Below are positions 1 through 7,051 of a stretch of 38,656 nucleotides of DNA, in pieces. Origin of the DNA: Mucilaginibacter sp. SG564 (GTDB taxonomy: Bacteria; Bacteroidota; Bacteroidia; Sphingobacteriales; Sphingobacteriaceae); the NCBI RefSeq assembly GCF_013149275.1, contig NZ_JABGNA010000009.1:1-38656 (forward strand), given 5' to 3'. The notes beneath the pieces are model-generated. The model saw only the letters and a list, made by a program, of their open reading frames with translations. It did not search any database and was not told the origin of the DNA. The position numbers were made by a program, and so were the translations under genes. Positions within the stretch are counted from its first letter, which is position 1. Each line of letters begins with the position of its first letter.

Positions 1-191
1 GACTGATACCCGGACAAGCTCTCTTATAAGCTAGTGAGTCGATAAGTTCACCCTGCCTTTTATCTTAACGTTTTCCACAAAGTATTTAGTTCTTAACCCC
101 CCCCTGCACCCCCCATTTCAACAATAACAACTAGTACTAAATAGAACTATCTTAAAACCAAAGGTGAGTCGGTTCTGCACCATGACTTTGG

Positions 192-307
192 GTGTGTTCA
201 AATGTTCAATAACACACTCTGCCTATTTAAGCGTCCACGCTTAAATAGGCAATAGGTGAGCGTCGACGCTCACCTGATATAAGTTCAAGTGAAGACACTT
301 GAACTTA
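192..307. repeat. Four consecutive hairpins
   Basis: Positions 1-320 hold no convincing gene. Inside them are four inverted repeats in a row: GTGTGTT/AACACAC (192-198 with 211-217), a 16-bp perfect arm pair 220-235/236-251 centred on GCGTCCACGC, a perfect 22-bp palindrome at 254-275 centred on GCGTCGACGC, and a 12-bp perfect arm pair 280-291/296-307 with loop AAGA. Only 2-4 bases separate the last three. The two middle hairpins share the core GCGTC(C/G)ACGC but their outer arms differ. They lie just beyond the 3' end of the leftward gene at 321-734, so they could end its transcript, but no clear T-run follows them. Function unknown. Confidence 0.75.
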
Positions 308-320
308 CGGCTTTTAAATA

Positions 321-734
321 CTATTGTTTCGTTTTACTTTCCAAAGCTATCGGCTCAACATCAATCAATTCGAGCGATTTGACCATATCATTTGTGGTGC
401 TCTTGTATTTTTTAAAATGAGCTGTTTGCAAATGGGCCTGGTATGCTTCGGCGTTAGCATATATTTCAAAAACCGTGATATGGGCGGGGTTATTTTTTTC
501 GGCCACAGCATATAAGGTTATTACCCCGGGTTCTACACGTACAGCTACTTCGGCATGTTCCTTCAATGCTGCCTTGTAGTTTTCCAGTTGAGCAGGATCT
601 ATCTGTAGTTTGGCTATCCGTACCACCTGATCCTTATTTTGCGCTATGACGTTACTGAATGAAAACAGCATCAGCATAAAAAACATAACCATAGGTATTA
701 GTCCTACGCTCGGTTTCGAAATAACACGCTTCAT
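321..734 (-). CDS. Secreted antibiotic biosynthesis monooxygenase (ABM) domain protein
   Basis: A 137-residue protein with an N-terminal signal peptide (hydrophobic segment about residues 12-31, ending NVIAQ) and one ABM-type ferredoxin-like domain at about residues 38-125. Visible family features are the start RIAKLQIDP, the central EPGVITLYAV and the segment ITVFEIYANAEAYQAHLQT followed by HFKKY, all typical of YgiN-like quinol monooxygenases. Known members act on quinols or other aromatic rings without a cofactor; the substrate here is unknown. The signal peptide suggests a periplasmic or exported form. It starts 10 bases after the cupin gene (745-1143) on the same strand, so the two are probably one transcript with the cupin first. 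Confidence 0.8.
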   Translation of the reverse strand: MKRVISKPSVGLIPMVMFFMLMLFSFSNVIAQNKDQVVRIAKLQIDPAQLENYKAALKEHAEVAVRVEPGVITLYAVAEKNNPAHITVFEIYANAEAYQAHLQTAHFKKYKSTTNDMVKSLELIDVEPIALESKTKQ

Positions 735-744
735 CTTCTTTGTT

Positions 745-1143
745 TTATTGATTATTATATTGTTCGTCTGTCACCTGCTCCATCCAGTCAACCGGCGAAC
801 CATTGTGCTTTTCCTGGATGGCGATGTGGCTCAGTGCGGTAGTGGCTGTAGCGCCGTGCCAATGTTTTTCGTCGGGAGCAAACCAAACTACATCTCCGGG
901 GTGAACGTTCTCTATCGGTCCGCCTTCGCGCTGTACCCAGCCGCTGCCAGCAGTAATAATAAGCGTTTGGCCAAGCGGGTGTGTGTGCCATGCCGTGCGG
1001 GCACCCGGCTCAAAAGTAACCAGCGCCATGGCTACGCGTGCGGGGTCTGGCGGATTGAAAAGGGGGTCTATACGTACCGTTCCGGTAAAATATTCTGCCG
1101 GGCCTTTGCCCGATGGTTGTGAGCCGCTGCGTTTAATTTCCAT
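745..1143 (-). CDS. Cupin domain protein, (R)-mandelonitrile lyase-like
   Basis: A 132-residue single-domain cupin. The sequence strongly recalls the small manganese cupins annotated as (R)-selective hydroxynitrile lyases: start MEIKRSGSQPSGKGPAEYF, then VRIDPLF, cupin motif 1 TAWHTHPLGQT (metal ligands H53, H55, Q59) and motif 2 HPGDVVWFAPDEKHWHG (H94, with H96 nearby). These metal ligands are all present. In that family the metal site catalyses reversible cleavage of cyanohydrins, but many homologues have no proven activity and are linked to carboxymuconolactone-decarboxylase-like or monooxygenase partners, so the true substrate is uncertain. It is first in a probable two-gene leftward operon with the secreted ABM protein. 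No signal peptide is seen, so it should be cytoplasmic. Confidence 0.85.
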   Translation of the reverse strand: MEIKRSGSQPSGKGPAEYFTGTVRIDPLFNPPDPARVAMALVTFEPGARTAWHTHPLGQTLIITAGSGWVQREGGPIENVHPGDVVWFAPDEKHWHGATATTALSHIAIQEKHNGSPVDWMEQVTDEQYNNQ

Positions 1144-1306
1144 AAAATGATGTCTTTGATATTGTTACTACACAAATTTATTCATTAGTGTTTCATGCAG
1201 CACAAAGATACCGTAGCCAAGAGGCCGGAGGCTAACGAAAATCAAACCGAAACGTACGAAAATCAAACAGGAATGCAAGCCGGAAGGTAGTGGGAGATAC
1301 ATGCGA

Positions 1307-1446
1307 TGTGTCTCTACGGATTATTGTTGTAGAGACACACCTACTTGCGCTCGTTTGCAACGAGTGCTTATTGTGGTTAAGCGATTGCATCGCCCTTGCG
1401 TTTAAAACGCAAACCCATGTTAAGCACTTGTTGCAAACGAGCGCAA
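1307..1446. repeat. Nested palindromes able to form a cloverleaf
   Basis: The gap 1144-1673 contains no gene. A hairpin with 11-bp arms (1307-1317/1329-1339, TGTGTCTCTAC) is followed by a 26-base inverted repeat (1345-1370 with 1421-1446) that matches except for one C/T change tolerated as G-U in RNA. Between the long arms lie two more palindromes, GCGATTGCATCGC (1381-1393) and TTGCGTTTAAAACGCAA (1396-1412). The whole can fold as a long stem closing two short hairpins. No T-run follows. It may be a mobile palindromic repeat or a structured RNA. Confidence 0.75.
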
Positions 1447-1488
1447 GAGGGCTTTGGCTGGAAAGAAGAGCGGTTTTCTCTCTCTACG

Positions 1489-1577
1489 CGTCATTGCGAG
1501 CGCAGCGTGGCAATCCCCTACTTACAGAGTGAACCTGCATATCGGGGATTGCCACGTCGTTCCTCCTCGCAATGACG
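1489..1577. repeat. REP-like inverted repeat, copy 1
   Basis: Arms CGTCATTGCGAG and CTCGCAATGACG close an imperfect inverted repeat with inner arms GTGGCAATCCCC / GGGGATTGCCAC. A second copy lies at 38512-38602. The right arm of this copy, reverse-complemented, equals the left arm of the other copy, so the two are inverted relative to each other. Such extragenic palindromes are common in this group. Confidence 0.85.
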
Positions 1578-1596
1578 TATTGGTGAAATTGCCCAC

Positions 1597-1633
1597 AAAA
1601 AAATCCCGGCCAAACCTTGACCGGGATTTTTTT
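1597..1633. terminator. Bidirectional terminator downstream of sucD
   Basis: Perfect 13-base arms AAAAAAATCCCGG (1597-1609) and CCGGGATTTTTTT (1621-1633) around an 11-base loop. The A-run and T-run allow rho-independent termination in both directions. It lies 40 bases past the sucD stop codon. Confidence 0.85.
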
Positions 1634-1647
1634 AATATGTTTTCCAA

Positions 1648-1673
1648 CCTCCCCCTTTAGGGGGCCGGGGGCC
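1648..1673. repeat. C-rich palindromic repeat
   Basis: The arms CCCCCTTTAGGGGG followed by CCGGGGGCC abut the sucD stop codon. Read on the sucD strand, it resembles the element at 8280-8305, which likewise abuts the stop of its gene. Probably one copy of a dispersed intergenic repeat family. Confidence 0.65.
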
Positions 1674-2549
1674 TTATAATTTAGCCAGTTCTTCTGCCAT
1701 GGCAGCGCCAATTTCGGCAGGAGATGCTACTACGCGGATACCGCATTCGGCCATAATTTTCATTTTGGCAGCAGCAGTATCATCGGCACCGCCAACAATA
1801 GCACCTGCGTGGCCCATACGGCGTCCAGGAGGCGCTGTTTGGCCAGCAATGAAACCTACTACAGGTTTTGTACCATTGGCTTTGATCCAGCGGGCAGCTT
1901 CGGCTTCCATGCCGCCGCCAATTTCGCCTATCATGATGATACCGTGTGTGTCCGGATCGTTCATTAACAATTCAACAGCTTCTTTGGTAGGTGTACCGAT
2001 GATCGGGTCGCCACCAATACCAATAGCGGTAGTGATACCTAAACCGGCTTTAACCACCTGGTCAACTGCCTCGTAAGTTAAAGTGCCTGATTTTGAAACT
2101 ACACCCACATTACCTTTTTTGAAGATAAAGCCAGGCATAATACCAATTTTGCTTTCGTCTGCAGTAATAATGCCCGGGCAGTTAGGGCCAATAAGGCGTG
2201 CATCCTTATCGGTTAAATATTCTTTTACCTCGATCATATCCTTTGTAGGGATACCTTCGGTGATACAAACAATAACTTTAATACCAGCTTCGGCAGCTTC
2301 CATAATGGCATCCGCACCAAAAGCCGGAGGTACAAAAATGATAGATACATCGGCACCTGTAGCAGTAACCGCGTCTTTAACAGTATTGAAAACCGGTCTG
2401 TCCAGATGTTGCTGACCGCCTTTACCCGGTGTAACACCCCCAACCAATTGGGTACCATAAGCAATCATTTGCTCCGCATGGTAAGTACCTTCTTTACCTG
2501 TGAAACCCTGTACAATAACTTTAGAATTTTTATTTACGAGAACACTCAT
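1674..2549 (-). CDS. sucD: Succinyl-CoA synthetase (succinate-CoA ligase) subunit alpha
   Basis: Alpha subunit of the TCA-cycle enzyme that interconverts succinyl-CoA and succinate with synthesis of ATP or GTP. The 291-residue length is normal. The N-terminal CoA-binding fold starts VIVQGFTGKEGTYH (residues 11-24), with GGVTPGKGG at 37-45, GPNCPGII at 121-128 and the phosphohistidine loop GHAGAIVGG with H247, the residue phosphorylated during catalysis. The beta subunit gene sucC is not adjacent, which is common in Bacteroidota. A good Bacteroidota promoter lies at 2572-2602 and a strong bidirectional terminator at 1597-1633, so it is probably transcribed alone. Confidence 0.97.
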   Translation of the reverse strand: MSVLVNKNSKVIVQGFTGKEGTYHAEQMIAYGTQLVGGVTPGKGGQQHLDRPVFNTVKDAVTATGADVSIIFVPPAFGADAIMEAAEAGIKVIVCITEGIPTKDMIEVKEYLTDKDARLIGPNCPGIITADESKIGIMPGFIFKKGNVGVVSKSGTLTYEAVDQVVKAGLGITTAIGIGGDPIIGTPTKEAVELLMNDPDTHGIIMIGEIGGGMEAEAARWIKANGTKPVVGFIAGQTAPPGRRMGHAGAIVGGADDTAAAKMKIMAECGIRVVASPAEIGAAMAEELAKL

Positions 2550-2571
2550 TGGCTTTTTTCGTTTAGTACGG

Positions 2572-2602
2572 CAAAGCTAAAGTTATTGACAATAAAGTCA
2601 AA
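2572..2602 (-). promoter_or_regulatory. Bacteroidota-type promoter of sucD
   Basis: On the minus strand, TTTG (2599-2602) is followed after 19 bases by TAGCTTTG (2572-2579). This matches the Bacteroidota primary sigma factor consensus TTTG-N19-21-TAnnTTTG. It ends 22 bases before the sucD start codon. Confidence 0.75.
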
Positions 2603-2650
2603 TTAAATTTAGCCGCCCTAACTGCTAATGCTGTAATAATTTTATTTGTT

Positions 2651-2692
2651 AACATAAAGTTGACTTTTGGGTTATCAGAAAGAGCTTGCTTA
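2651..2692 (+). repeat. 42-base direct repeat, left copy
   Basis: Matches 3066-3107 at 36 of 42 positions by eye, both copies containing AAAGTTGACTTTT and GGTTATCA. The two copies bracket the small membrane protein gene at 2727-2966, 415 bases apart. Confidence 0.75.
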
Positions 2693-2726
2693 GGATGGTT
2701 ATAAGCGTTTAAAGTTATATAAGTGC

Positions 2727-2966
2727 TTACTTAAGCATCCCGATGATAAAAGCCGAGATACAAGGCAATAATAATGTGAGTACCCAATGCTTAACAGAGG
2801 CACGGCGAAATATGAGCACACCCATGAGTAAAGCAGATAAGAGCCCTATCAAACACTTAATATATAGATGTTGGAGACCAAAGCCCAAACCACCAATAAG
2901 TAAAAACAGACAGATTATGATAGTAACAACCTTATAGGCTATATTGTTAAGCTTAGTTCCTTGCAT
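2727..2966 (-). CDS. Small hydrophobic membrane protein, unknown function
   Basis: A 79-residue protein that I do not recognise. It has three hydrophobic stretches (about residues 13-29, 34-50 and 58-77) joined by short basic loops such as FRRASVKH, so it is probably an inner-membrane protein with two or three helices. The frame is uninterrupted and starts with ATG, but there is no family evidence, so it could be a chance frame in AT-rich DNA. It sits alone between two 42-base direct repeats (2651-2692 and 3066-3107), which suggests the segment was inserted or duplicated as a unit. Confidence 0.5.
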   Translation of the reverse strand: MQGTKLNNIAYKVVTIIICLFLLIGGLGFGLQHLYIKCLIGLLSALLMGVLIFRRASVKHWVLTLLLPCISAFIIGMLK

Positions 2967-3065
2967 GTTTTGATAGAATTTGATAAATACTAATATACGA
3001 TATCGCTGGTGTTATTGACAATGCAAGCTTTTCTACGAAGTTTTACAAAACTATTTACAAGTATG

Positions 3066-3107
3066 AACAAAAAGTTGACTTTTAGGTTATCACAAACAAC
3101 TTGTTTA
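3066..3107 (+). repeat. 42-base direct repeat, right copy
   Basis: Partner of 2651-2692. It lies 62 bases before the start codon of the secreted protein gene at 3170, so this copy may also contain control sequence for that gene. Confidence 0.75.
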
Positions 3108-3169
3108 AGAGAGTCTGATAGTCCCTATCATTTTAATTAAATTAGTCGCACGTTACACCCCTTAACACT

Positions 3170-4174
3170 ATGAAAAAAATAAACAAAAACCTGATCACAT
3201 TACTTGTAGCCTGTATTTCCTGTATCACCGCCGCGCAGGCCCAATTTGGCGGCTTAGGAAAAAAACTGCTGGACAAAGGCACCGAAATGGCCTCTGGAGG
3301 CGGTTTAAACAAGATCCTGAAACAACCCCAGGCTATCACCACCAGTTTTAAAGACGTGAACAAAACAGGGTCGAAACCGCCATCATTTATGGACGGGCAA
3401 ACACCCGAGCCCCTGTATCTTTTACCCAAAACACCCGAAGGCGCTTATAAGCTTTGCGCCGGTTTTTATGAAATGACCTGTAAAAGCTATTGTCTGCACG
3501 CCGGTACACGCGGCCCCAGCAGCGGTGATGGCTATATGCTTGCCCCGGTGCTTGGCCCCAAACGCGATGTGGTGATCCTGATACTGAAACATGCCGAAAA
3601 ACATCCGGAAGTTAACCAGCACAGCATCCAGGTATTGTTATGGGCAATCATAGCGCGTACCCGGTTTGTTGATTTTGGTACCGATATTAAACTTACGGCC
3701 ACCACGCTGCTTTCGCCCAACGAATTGCTGATGCTGGAAGGCGGCGCTTTAGGCGTATTGCCTGCCAGCGTAATGGCCAAGGCCAAAGATCAGCTGCCAC
3801 CCGCTGCGCAAAGCGTTTTTGAGGCCGAAAATAATATCCGTCAGCTGGCGGCATCAGGCAACGCCTCGTATGAGCAAATGGAGAAATATGCCATGATTGC
3901 CGGATTGGCTCCGCAGCCCGATCCGGAAGTTCCATCGGGCATATGGTCATTACACCCCGATGGTTATTATATTCGGTTTATTCCGCATGGTTACTCGCGC
4001 ACCACCGTACAGATTTATGTGCCCAAAGAACTGGTAGATACCAAACCCGGACTGATCTATGACGGTCCCAATGGTATAGCCTGCCCCGCCAACGTTGGCG
4101 CCCAGCGCCTGGCCCAAACCAATGAGCCATTGAACCCCGATATGACGAAGAAATTGAAGGTGATTTGTAATTAG
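3170..4174 (+). CDS. Secreted protein of unknown function
   Basis: A 334-residue protein with a clear signal peptide (KK at 2-3, hydrophobic core LITLLVACISCITAAQA, likely cut before QFGG at about residue 25). The mature part begins with a Gly/Lys-rich region (GGLGKKLLDKGTEMASGGG), followed by a mixed alpha/beta region with an isolated cluster CAGFYEMTCKSYCLHAG around residues 98-113, and a C-terminal portion rich in Tyr and Pro (DGYYIRFIPHGYSRTT, IYDGPNGIACP). I cannot assign a family. Codon use resembles the neighbouring genes. It lies alone on the plus strand between the direct repeat at 3066 and the REP-like palindrome at 4205. Confidence 0.85.
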   Translation: MKKINKNLITLLVACISCITAAQAQFGGLGKKLLDKGTEMASGGGLNKILKQPQAITTSFKDVNKTGSKPPSFMDGQTPEPLYLLPKTPEGAYKLCAGFYEMTCKSYCLHAGTRGPSSGDGYMLAPVLGPKRDVVILILKHAEKHPEVNQHSIQVLLWAIIARTRFVDFGTDIKLTATTLLSPNELLMLEGGALGVLPASVMAKAKDQLPPAAQSVFEAENNIRQLAASGNASYEQMEKYAMIAGLAPQPDPEVPSGIWSLHPDGYYIRFIPHGYSRTTVQIYVPKELVDTKPGLIYDGPNGIACPANVGAQRLAQTNEPLNPDMTKKLKVICN

Positions 4175-4204
4175 TAAAGAGGGGAAAGGACAAAGGTAAA
4201 AGGT

Positions 4205-4277
4205 GTCACCCTGAGCGCCGTCGAAGGGTAGAGCGCAAAGGCCTGCCCACCCATGCTTCGACGGCGCTCAGCATGAC
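4205..4277. repeat. REP-like inverted repeat (CCCTGAGCGCCGTCGAAGG type)
   Basis: A 25-base left arm (4205-4229, with CTGAGCGCCGTCGAAG) and right arm (4253-4277, with CTTCGACGGCGCTCAG) pair almost perfectly around a 23-base spacer. A related single arm occurs at 16388-16426. It may also help end transcription of the gene at 3170-4174. Confidence 0.8.
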
Positions 4278-4330
4278 AGCTTTATTTGGCAAATGTTTAA
4301 TGCCGGGAAGCTTTTTGATTTTGCCCGATA

Positions 4331-4362
4331 ATTGCTTCTACCGCTAAATTTTTGTATCTTTA
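4331..4362 (+). promoter_or_regulatory. Candidate promoter with no gene behind it
   Basis: ATTG (4331-4334), 20 bases, then TATCTTTA (4355-4362), close to the Bacteroidota consensus. The predicted start falls at the foot of the hairpin at 4371-4407. No open frame follows on this strand before the convergent symporter gene at 4636. Confidence 0.4.
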
Positions 4363-4370
4363 AAAATGTC

Positions 4371-4407
4371 ACGGTCCGTTTCTCCAGGTAAAGGAGTAAC
4401 GGGCCGT
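4371..4407 (+). ncRNA. Possible small RNA hairpin
   Basis: ACGGTCCGTT (4371-4380) pairs with AACGGGCCGT (4398-4407), with one T-G pair; CTCC/GGAG extends the stem inside after a single mismatch. It begins where transcription from the candidate promoter at 4331-4362 should start. The T-run after it is poor, so it is not a simple terminator. The rest of 4408-4477 shows nothing further. Confidence 0.3.
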
Positions 4408-4477
4408 TTCAGTTAAGACCAAAACACGTCAAAAATTGACTAATTTTTATATAGCTATTTGATAATCAATAAATTAA

Positions 4478-4619
4478 AACTTTTTAAAGTTTTAAAAACC
4501 GCTCAAAATGGCCTTGAAATTTGTTAAAAAGTGTTAAAACGAGGATTTTTGAACAATTTTTGAGTGATTTTTATGCGATTTTGGCCAGAAAAGTGTTAAA
4601 ATTTAAGGTTTAAAAAGTT
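4478..4619 (-). repeat. 142-bp MITE-like AT-rich repeat, copy 1
   Basis: Ends in inverted repeats AACTTTTTAAA (4478-4488) and TTTAAAAAGTT (4609-4619). The reverse complement shares a 32-base exact block and a 23-base exact block, in the same order, with the element at 14435-14577, which has almost the same length (143 bp). Both copies lie just 3' of a gene and in the same orientation relative to it, here the symporter at 4636-5940. Confidence 0.75.
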
Positions 4620-4635
4620 TCTGGCATCATCTGTT

Positions 4636-5940
4636 CTAATTACCACCCCGGAAAGTAGTTAAAAACTTTCCGGCTCCTTTTATAAAATCAACGGTACCGT
4701 CATCGTCCTCATTTTTATCCGGTTGTGGTGTAAATTCTTTCTCACTCTTGGCTATTACAATGGTAGCTACCCCATTGCCGATCACGTTGGTGATGGCCCG
4801 TGCTTCGGACATAAACCTGTCGACCCCAAGTAGGATCGCTACCCCCTCCACCGGGATTACTTTGATGGCTGTGAGGGTACTGGTCAATACTATAAAACCA
4901 CTGCCGGTAACACCTGCCGCGCCTTTAGAGGTCACCATCAGGATGCCTATGATGGTGAGTTCCTGGAATAAGGACAAAGGAATATTGAAAACCTGCGCCA
5001 GGAATATAACACACATGGAGAGGTATATGGTAGTGCCATCCAGGTTAAAAGAATACCCGGTAGGGATCACCAAGCCCACTACCGATTTGGAGCAGCCGAA
5101 AGTTTCCATCTTATTCATCATACCAGGCAAGGCCGACTCAGAAGAGGATGTTCCCAGTACTATCAGGATCTCCTCTTTAATGTGTTTCAGGTATTTCCAA
5201 AGGCTAAATTTAAACAGGTAACAAATGAGGTTAAGCACCACAAAAATAAACAGGAACATGGTGAGGTAAACCGAACCCATGAGCAAAGCCAGGGGTTTTA
5301 ACGTTTTTAAACCATATTTGCTGATGGTAAAGGCCATACCCCCGAAAGCGCCGATAGGGGCCACCTTCATTACTATCTTCATTACATTGAAGAATACTTT
5401 TGACAACTTATCAAATAGTTGTATTACAGGTTGTCCGCTTTCGCCCATCAGGCTAAGGCCATAACCAAACAGTACTGCAAAAAACAGGATCTGCAAAATA
5501 TCGCCTTTGGCAAAGGCTTCAAAAGCGTTGGATGGTATAATATGCGCGAAGAAATCGCCCCAGTGCATTTCAGAAGCAGCCTTCTCATACACAACAAGCT
5601 TACTGGAATCAACAGGGCCTTGCCGCACAAAGCCTGCGCCTGGTTTAAGAAGGTTAGCCACGGTAACCCCAATGATGAGGGCAAAAGTGGTCACTACCTC
5701 GAAATAGAGTAAGGCCTTGCCACCTACACGGCCTACTTTTTTCATATCGCTCATACCGGCTATACCAAGTACAATGGTGAAAAATATGATAGGGGCTATC
5801 AGCATCGTGATCAGGCTGATAAACATTTTGCTGATCATCTCGGCCGTAGGTCCGAATTGTTTAAAATTCAGTCCTACGATAATGCCCAAAGCAATTGCGA
5901 TAAGTACCTGGACGGTGAGGTTTGATAAAAAACGTTTCAT
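4636..5940 (-). CDS. Dicarboxylate/amino acid:cation symporter (DAACS family, DctA/GltP-like)
   Basis: An inner-membrane sodium- or proton-coupled symporter for C4-dicarboxylates or acidic amino acids. It has 434 residues, the usual length. Family motifs are all visible: the serine-rich hairpin GTSSSESALPGMMNKME, YSFNLDGTTIY, the second hairpin SKGAAGVTGSGFI and the cation/substrate motif FMSEARAITNVIGNGVAT. The form SSSESALP with SEARAITNVIGNG resembles DctA-type transporters for succinate, fumarate and malate more than glutamate carriers, but the substrate cannot be settled from sequence alone. The C-terminal 40 residues are charged and cytoplasmic. It is a single-gene unit read leftward, followed by the repeat at 4478-4619. 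Confidence 0.93.
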   Translation of the reverse strand: MKRFLSNLTVQVLIAIALGIIVGLNFKQFGPTAEMISKMFISLITMLIAPIIFFTIVLGIAGMSDMKKVGRVGGKALLYFEVVTTFALIIGVTVANLLKPGAGFVRQGPVDSSKLVVYEKAASEMHWGDFFAHIIPSNAFEAFAKGDILQILFFAVLFGYGLSLMGESGQPVIQLFDKLSKVFFNVMKIVMKVAPIGAFGGMAFTISKYGLKTLKPLALLMGSVYLTMFLFIFVVLNLICYLFKFSLWKYLKHIKEEILIVLGTSSSESALPGMMNKMETFGCSKSVVGLVIPTGYSFNLDGTTIYLSMCVIFLAQVFNIPLSLFQELTIIGILMVTSKGAAGVTGSGFIVLTSTLTAIKVIPVEGVAILLGVDRFMSEARAITNVIGNGVATIVIAKSEKEFTPQPDKNEDDDGTVDFIKGAGKFLTTFRGGN

Positions 5941-6044
5941 TACTCAATGATACAGTTTTAGGTTCAGGATACCAACAAACGATATGACACTTGTCTGATA
6001 AATGGGCTTGTAATTTAATTGAAAAAGTACCGTTCTTTGAAATA

Positions 6045-6365
6045 GTGAAAGCAACAGCGCTCCTTTTGGTTATTTGTATGGTCTTTGTTTCTGTTTTTAC
6101 AGTAAAGGCTAACGGTAGGGGTATGCTTGAAAAATGCTGCCACAAAACAGCCCAAAGCCAATCCTGCGAACACCAGCAAAAAGACGATTGCGGTGCGGGG
6201 ATGTGCAACACCATGCTATCCTGTAATACTTGCGGATTTTTGTACGTAGAGCGGGTAACTGTAAATTCAATTGTTCCGGTTTTGAAGGAACAATCCATTA
6301 CACCTTACCTTTCGGGAAGCTTGTCTGCTTATTCATCGTCATCCTGGCGCCCTCCAAAAGTTTAA
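6045..6365 (+). CDS. Exported Cys-rich small protein, unknown function
   Basis: I choose the GTG at 6045, which gives 106 residues and a clean signal peptide (KATALLLVICMVFVSVFTVKA); a TTG at 5991 in the same frame would add 18 residues that hide it. The mature part has a Cys/His cluster (CCHK, CEHQQ, CGAGMC, CNTC) and a tail ending SSSSWRPPKV. Small Bacteroidota proteins with such a WxPPK-like tail often lie near metal or TonB-linked genes, but I cannot name a family. The Cys/His content suggests metal binding or disulfides. Another Cys-rich exported protein follows at 6442, so the two may be made together. Confidence 0.6.
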   Translation: MKATALLLVICMVFVSVFTVKANGRGMLEKCCHKTAQSQSCEHQQKDDCGAGMCNTMLSCNTCGFLYVERVTVNSIVPVLKEQSITPYLSGSLSAYSSSSWRPPKV

Positions 6366-6441
6366 TAATATGATCCCGTCTGCCTTTACCTTATCCGTTT
6401 AGGTTAAATTTTTATTATTAAACAATTTAAAAAATCAAATC

Positions 6442-6642
6442 ATGAAAAAGTTTCTTTTCATCGCTATAGTGATGATCTCATCTTTGGGTACCACATCAAT
6501 CGCTAACGCTAATACACCATGCTGCAACAGTAAAATGAACCATTGCACTAAATGTTCAAAAACCTGTGATAAAAATATCTGCATGGATTATTGCAGTAAC
6601 GTTTGCAAAAGCTCTGGCAATTGCAACAAAACTTGTAAATAA
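6442..6642 (+). CDS. Exported Cys-rich peptide, possible metal-binding protein
   Basis: A 66-residue protein with a signal peptide (MKKFLFIAIVMISSLGTT, probably cut after ANA at about residue 24). The mature part of about 42 residues holds ten cysteines, starting TPCCNSK and continuing with CTKCSKTC, CMDYC, C and CNKTC, with many Lys and Asn. This pattern fits a small metal-binding (metallothionein- or copper-storage-like) or disulfide-rich periplasmic protein. I cannot place it in a named family. It lies 76 bases after the previous Cys-rich gene and is followed by a strong terminator, so the two probably form one unit. Confidence 0.75.
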   Translation: MKKFLFIAIVMISSLGTTSIANANTPCCNSKMNHCTKCSKTCDKNICMDYCSNVCKSSGNCNKTCK

Positions 6643-6659
6643 TAAAATCTGCTAACGCA

Positions 6660-6689
6660 TCAAAAAGCCGGGTTAGCCCGGCTTTTTGA
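6660..6689. terminator. Rho-independent terminator after the Cys-rich genes
   Basis: Perfect arms TCAAAAAGCCGGG and CCCGGCTTTTTGA around loop TTAG, with A-run and T-run, 18 bases after the stop codon at 6642. Confidence 0.9.
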
Positions 6690-6811
6690 TTATCGGCGAA
6701 AATATCGACCCGTAATTTTCTGCCGTTCACCGAGATTTTCCCGCACCTGGTCAAAAAGCTTTGGCGGGTGTAACTTCCACACAGCAATTTTGAAGAAAAA
6801 ACAATATTGCT

Positions 6812-6907
6812 ATGAAAATTTTATCCGCACCTATTATATCATTGATCGTTTATCTGCAGGAACATTCTCCCTTGTTCACGCAACTAGTAGCTAATTTATT
6901 TACCTGA
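6812..6907 (+). CDS. Possible micro-ORF, 31 residues, hydrophobic
   Basis: The gap 6690-7206 has no large gene. ATG at 6812 opens a 31-residue frame beginning MKILSAPIISLIVYLQ and ending TQLVANLFT: a lysine start followed by one hydrophobic stretch. About 100 bases upstream (6711-6760) is a sequence resembling 6953-7000, which similarly precedes the second micro-ORF at 7052. The paired arrangement is what makes it worth listing; it may still be chance. Possible roles, all inferred: small membrane peptide or type I toxin-like peptide. Confidence 0.25.
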   Translation: MKILSAPIISLIVYLQEHSPLFTQLVANLFT

Positions 6908-7051
6908 AATAAAGGCATTCCATAACCGGTTAAAGCTTTTTCGTTCATCGGTGATTTTCCGCCGTTTACCGGAAGTTTAGCCGCCTTTACCTAAAAGCAC
7001 TACTCAAAAACATATTCTGTTAGCACATTTGAACCATAAAATCACCACATC

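Noticed and set aside
646..1122. Plus-strand frame of 158 codons
   Set aside because: It is the antisense of the cupin and monooxygenase genes, both of which are clear family members.
5991..6044. TTG start for the first Cys-rich protein
   Set aside because: It places 18 polar residues before a clear signal peptide; the GTG at 6045 is more plausible.
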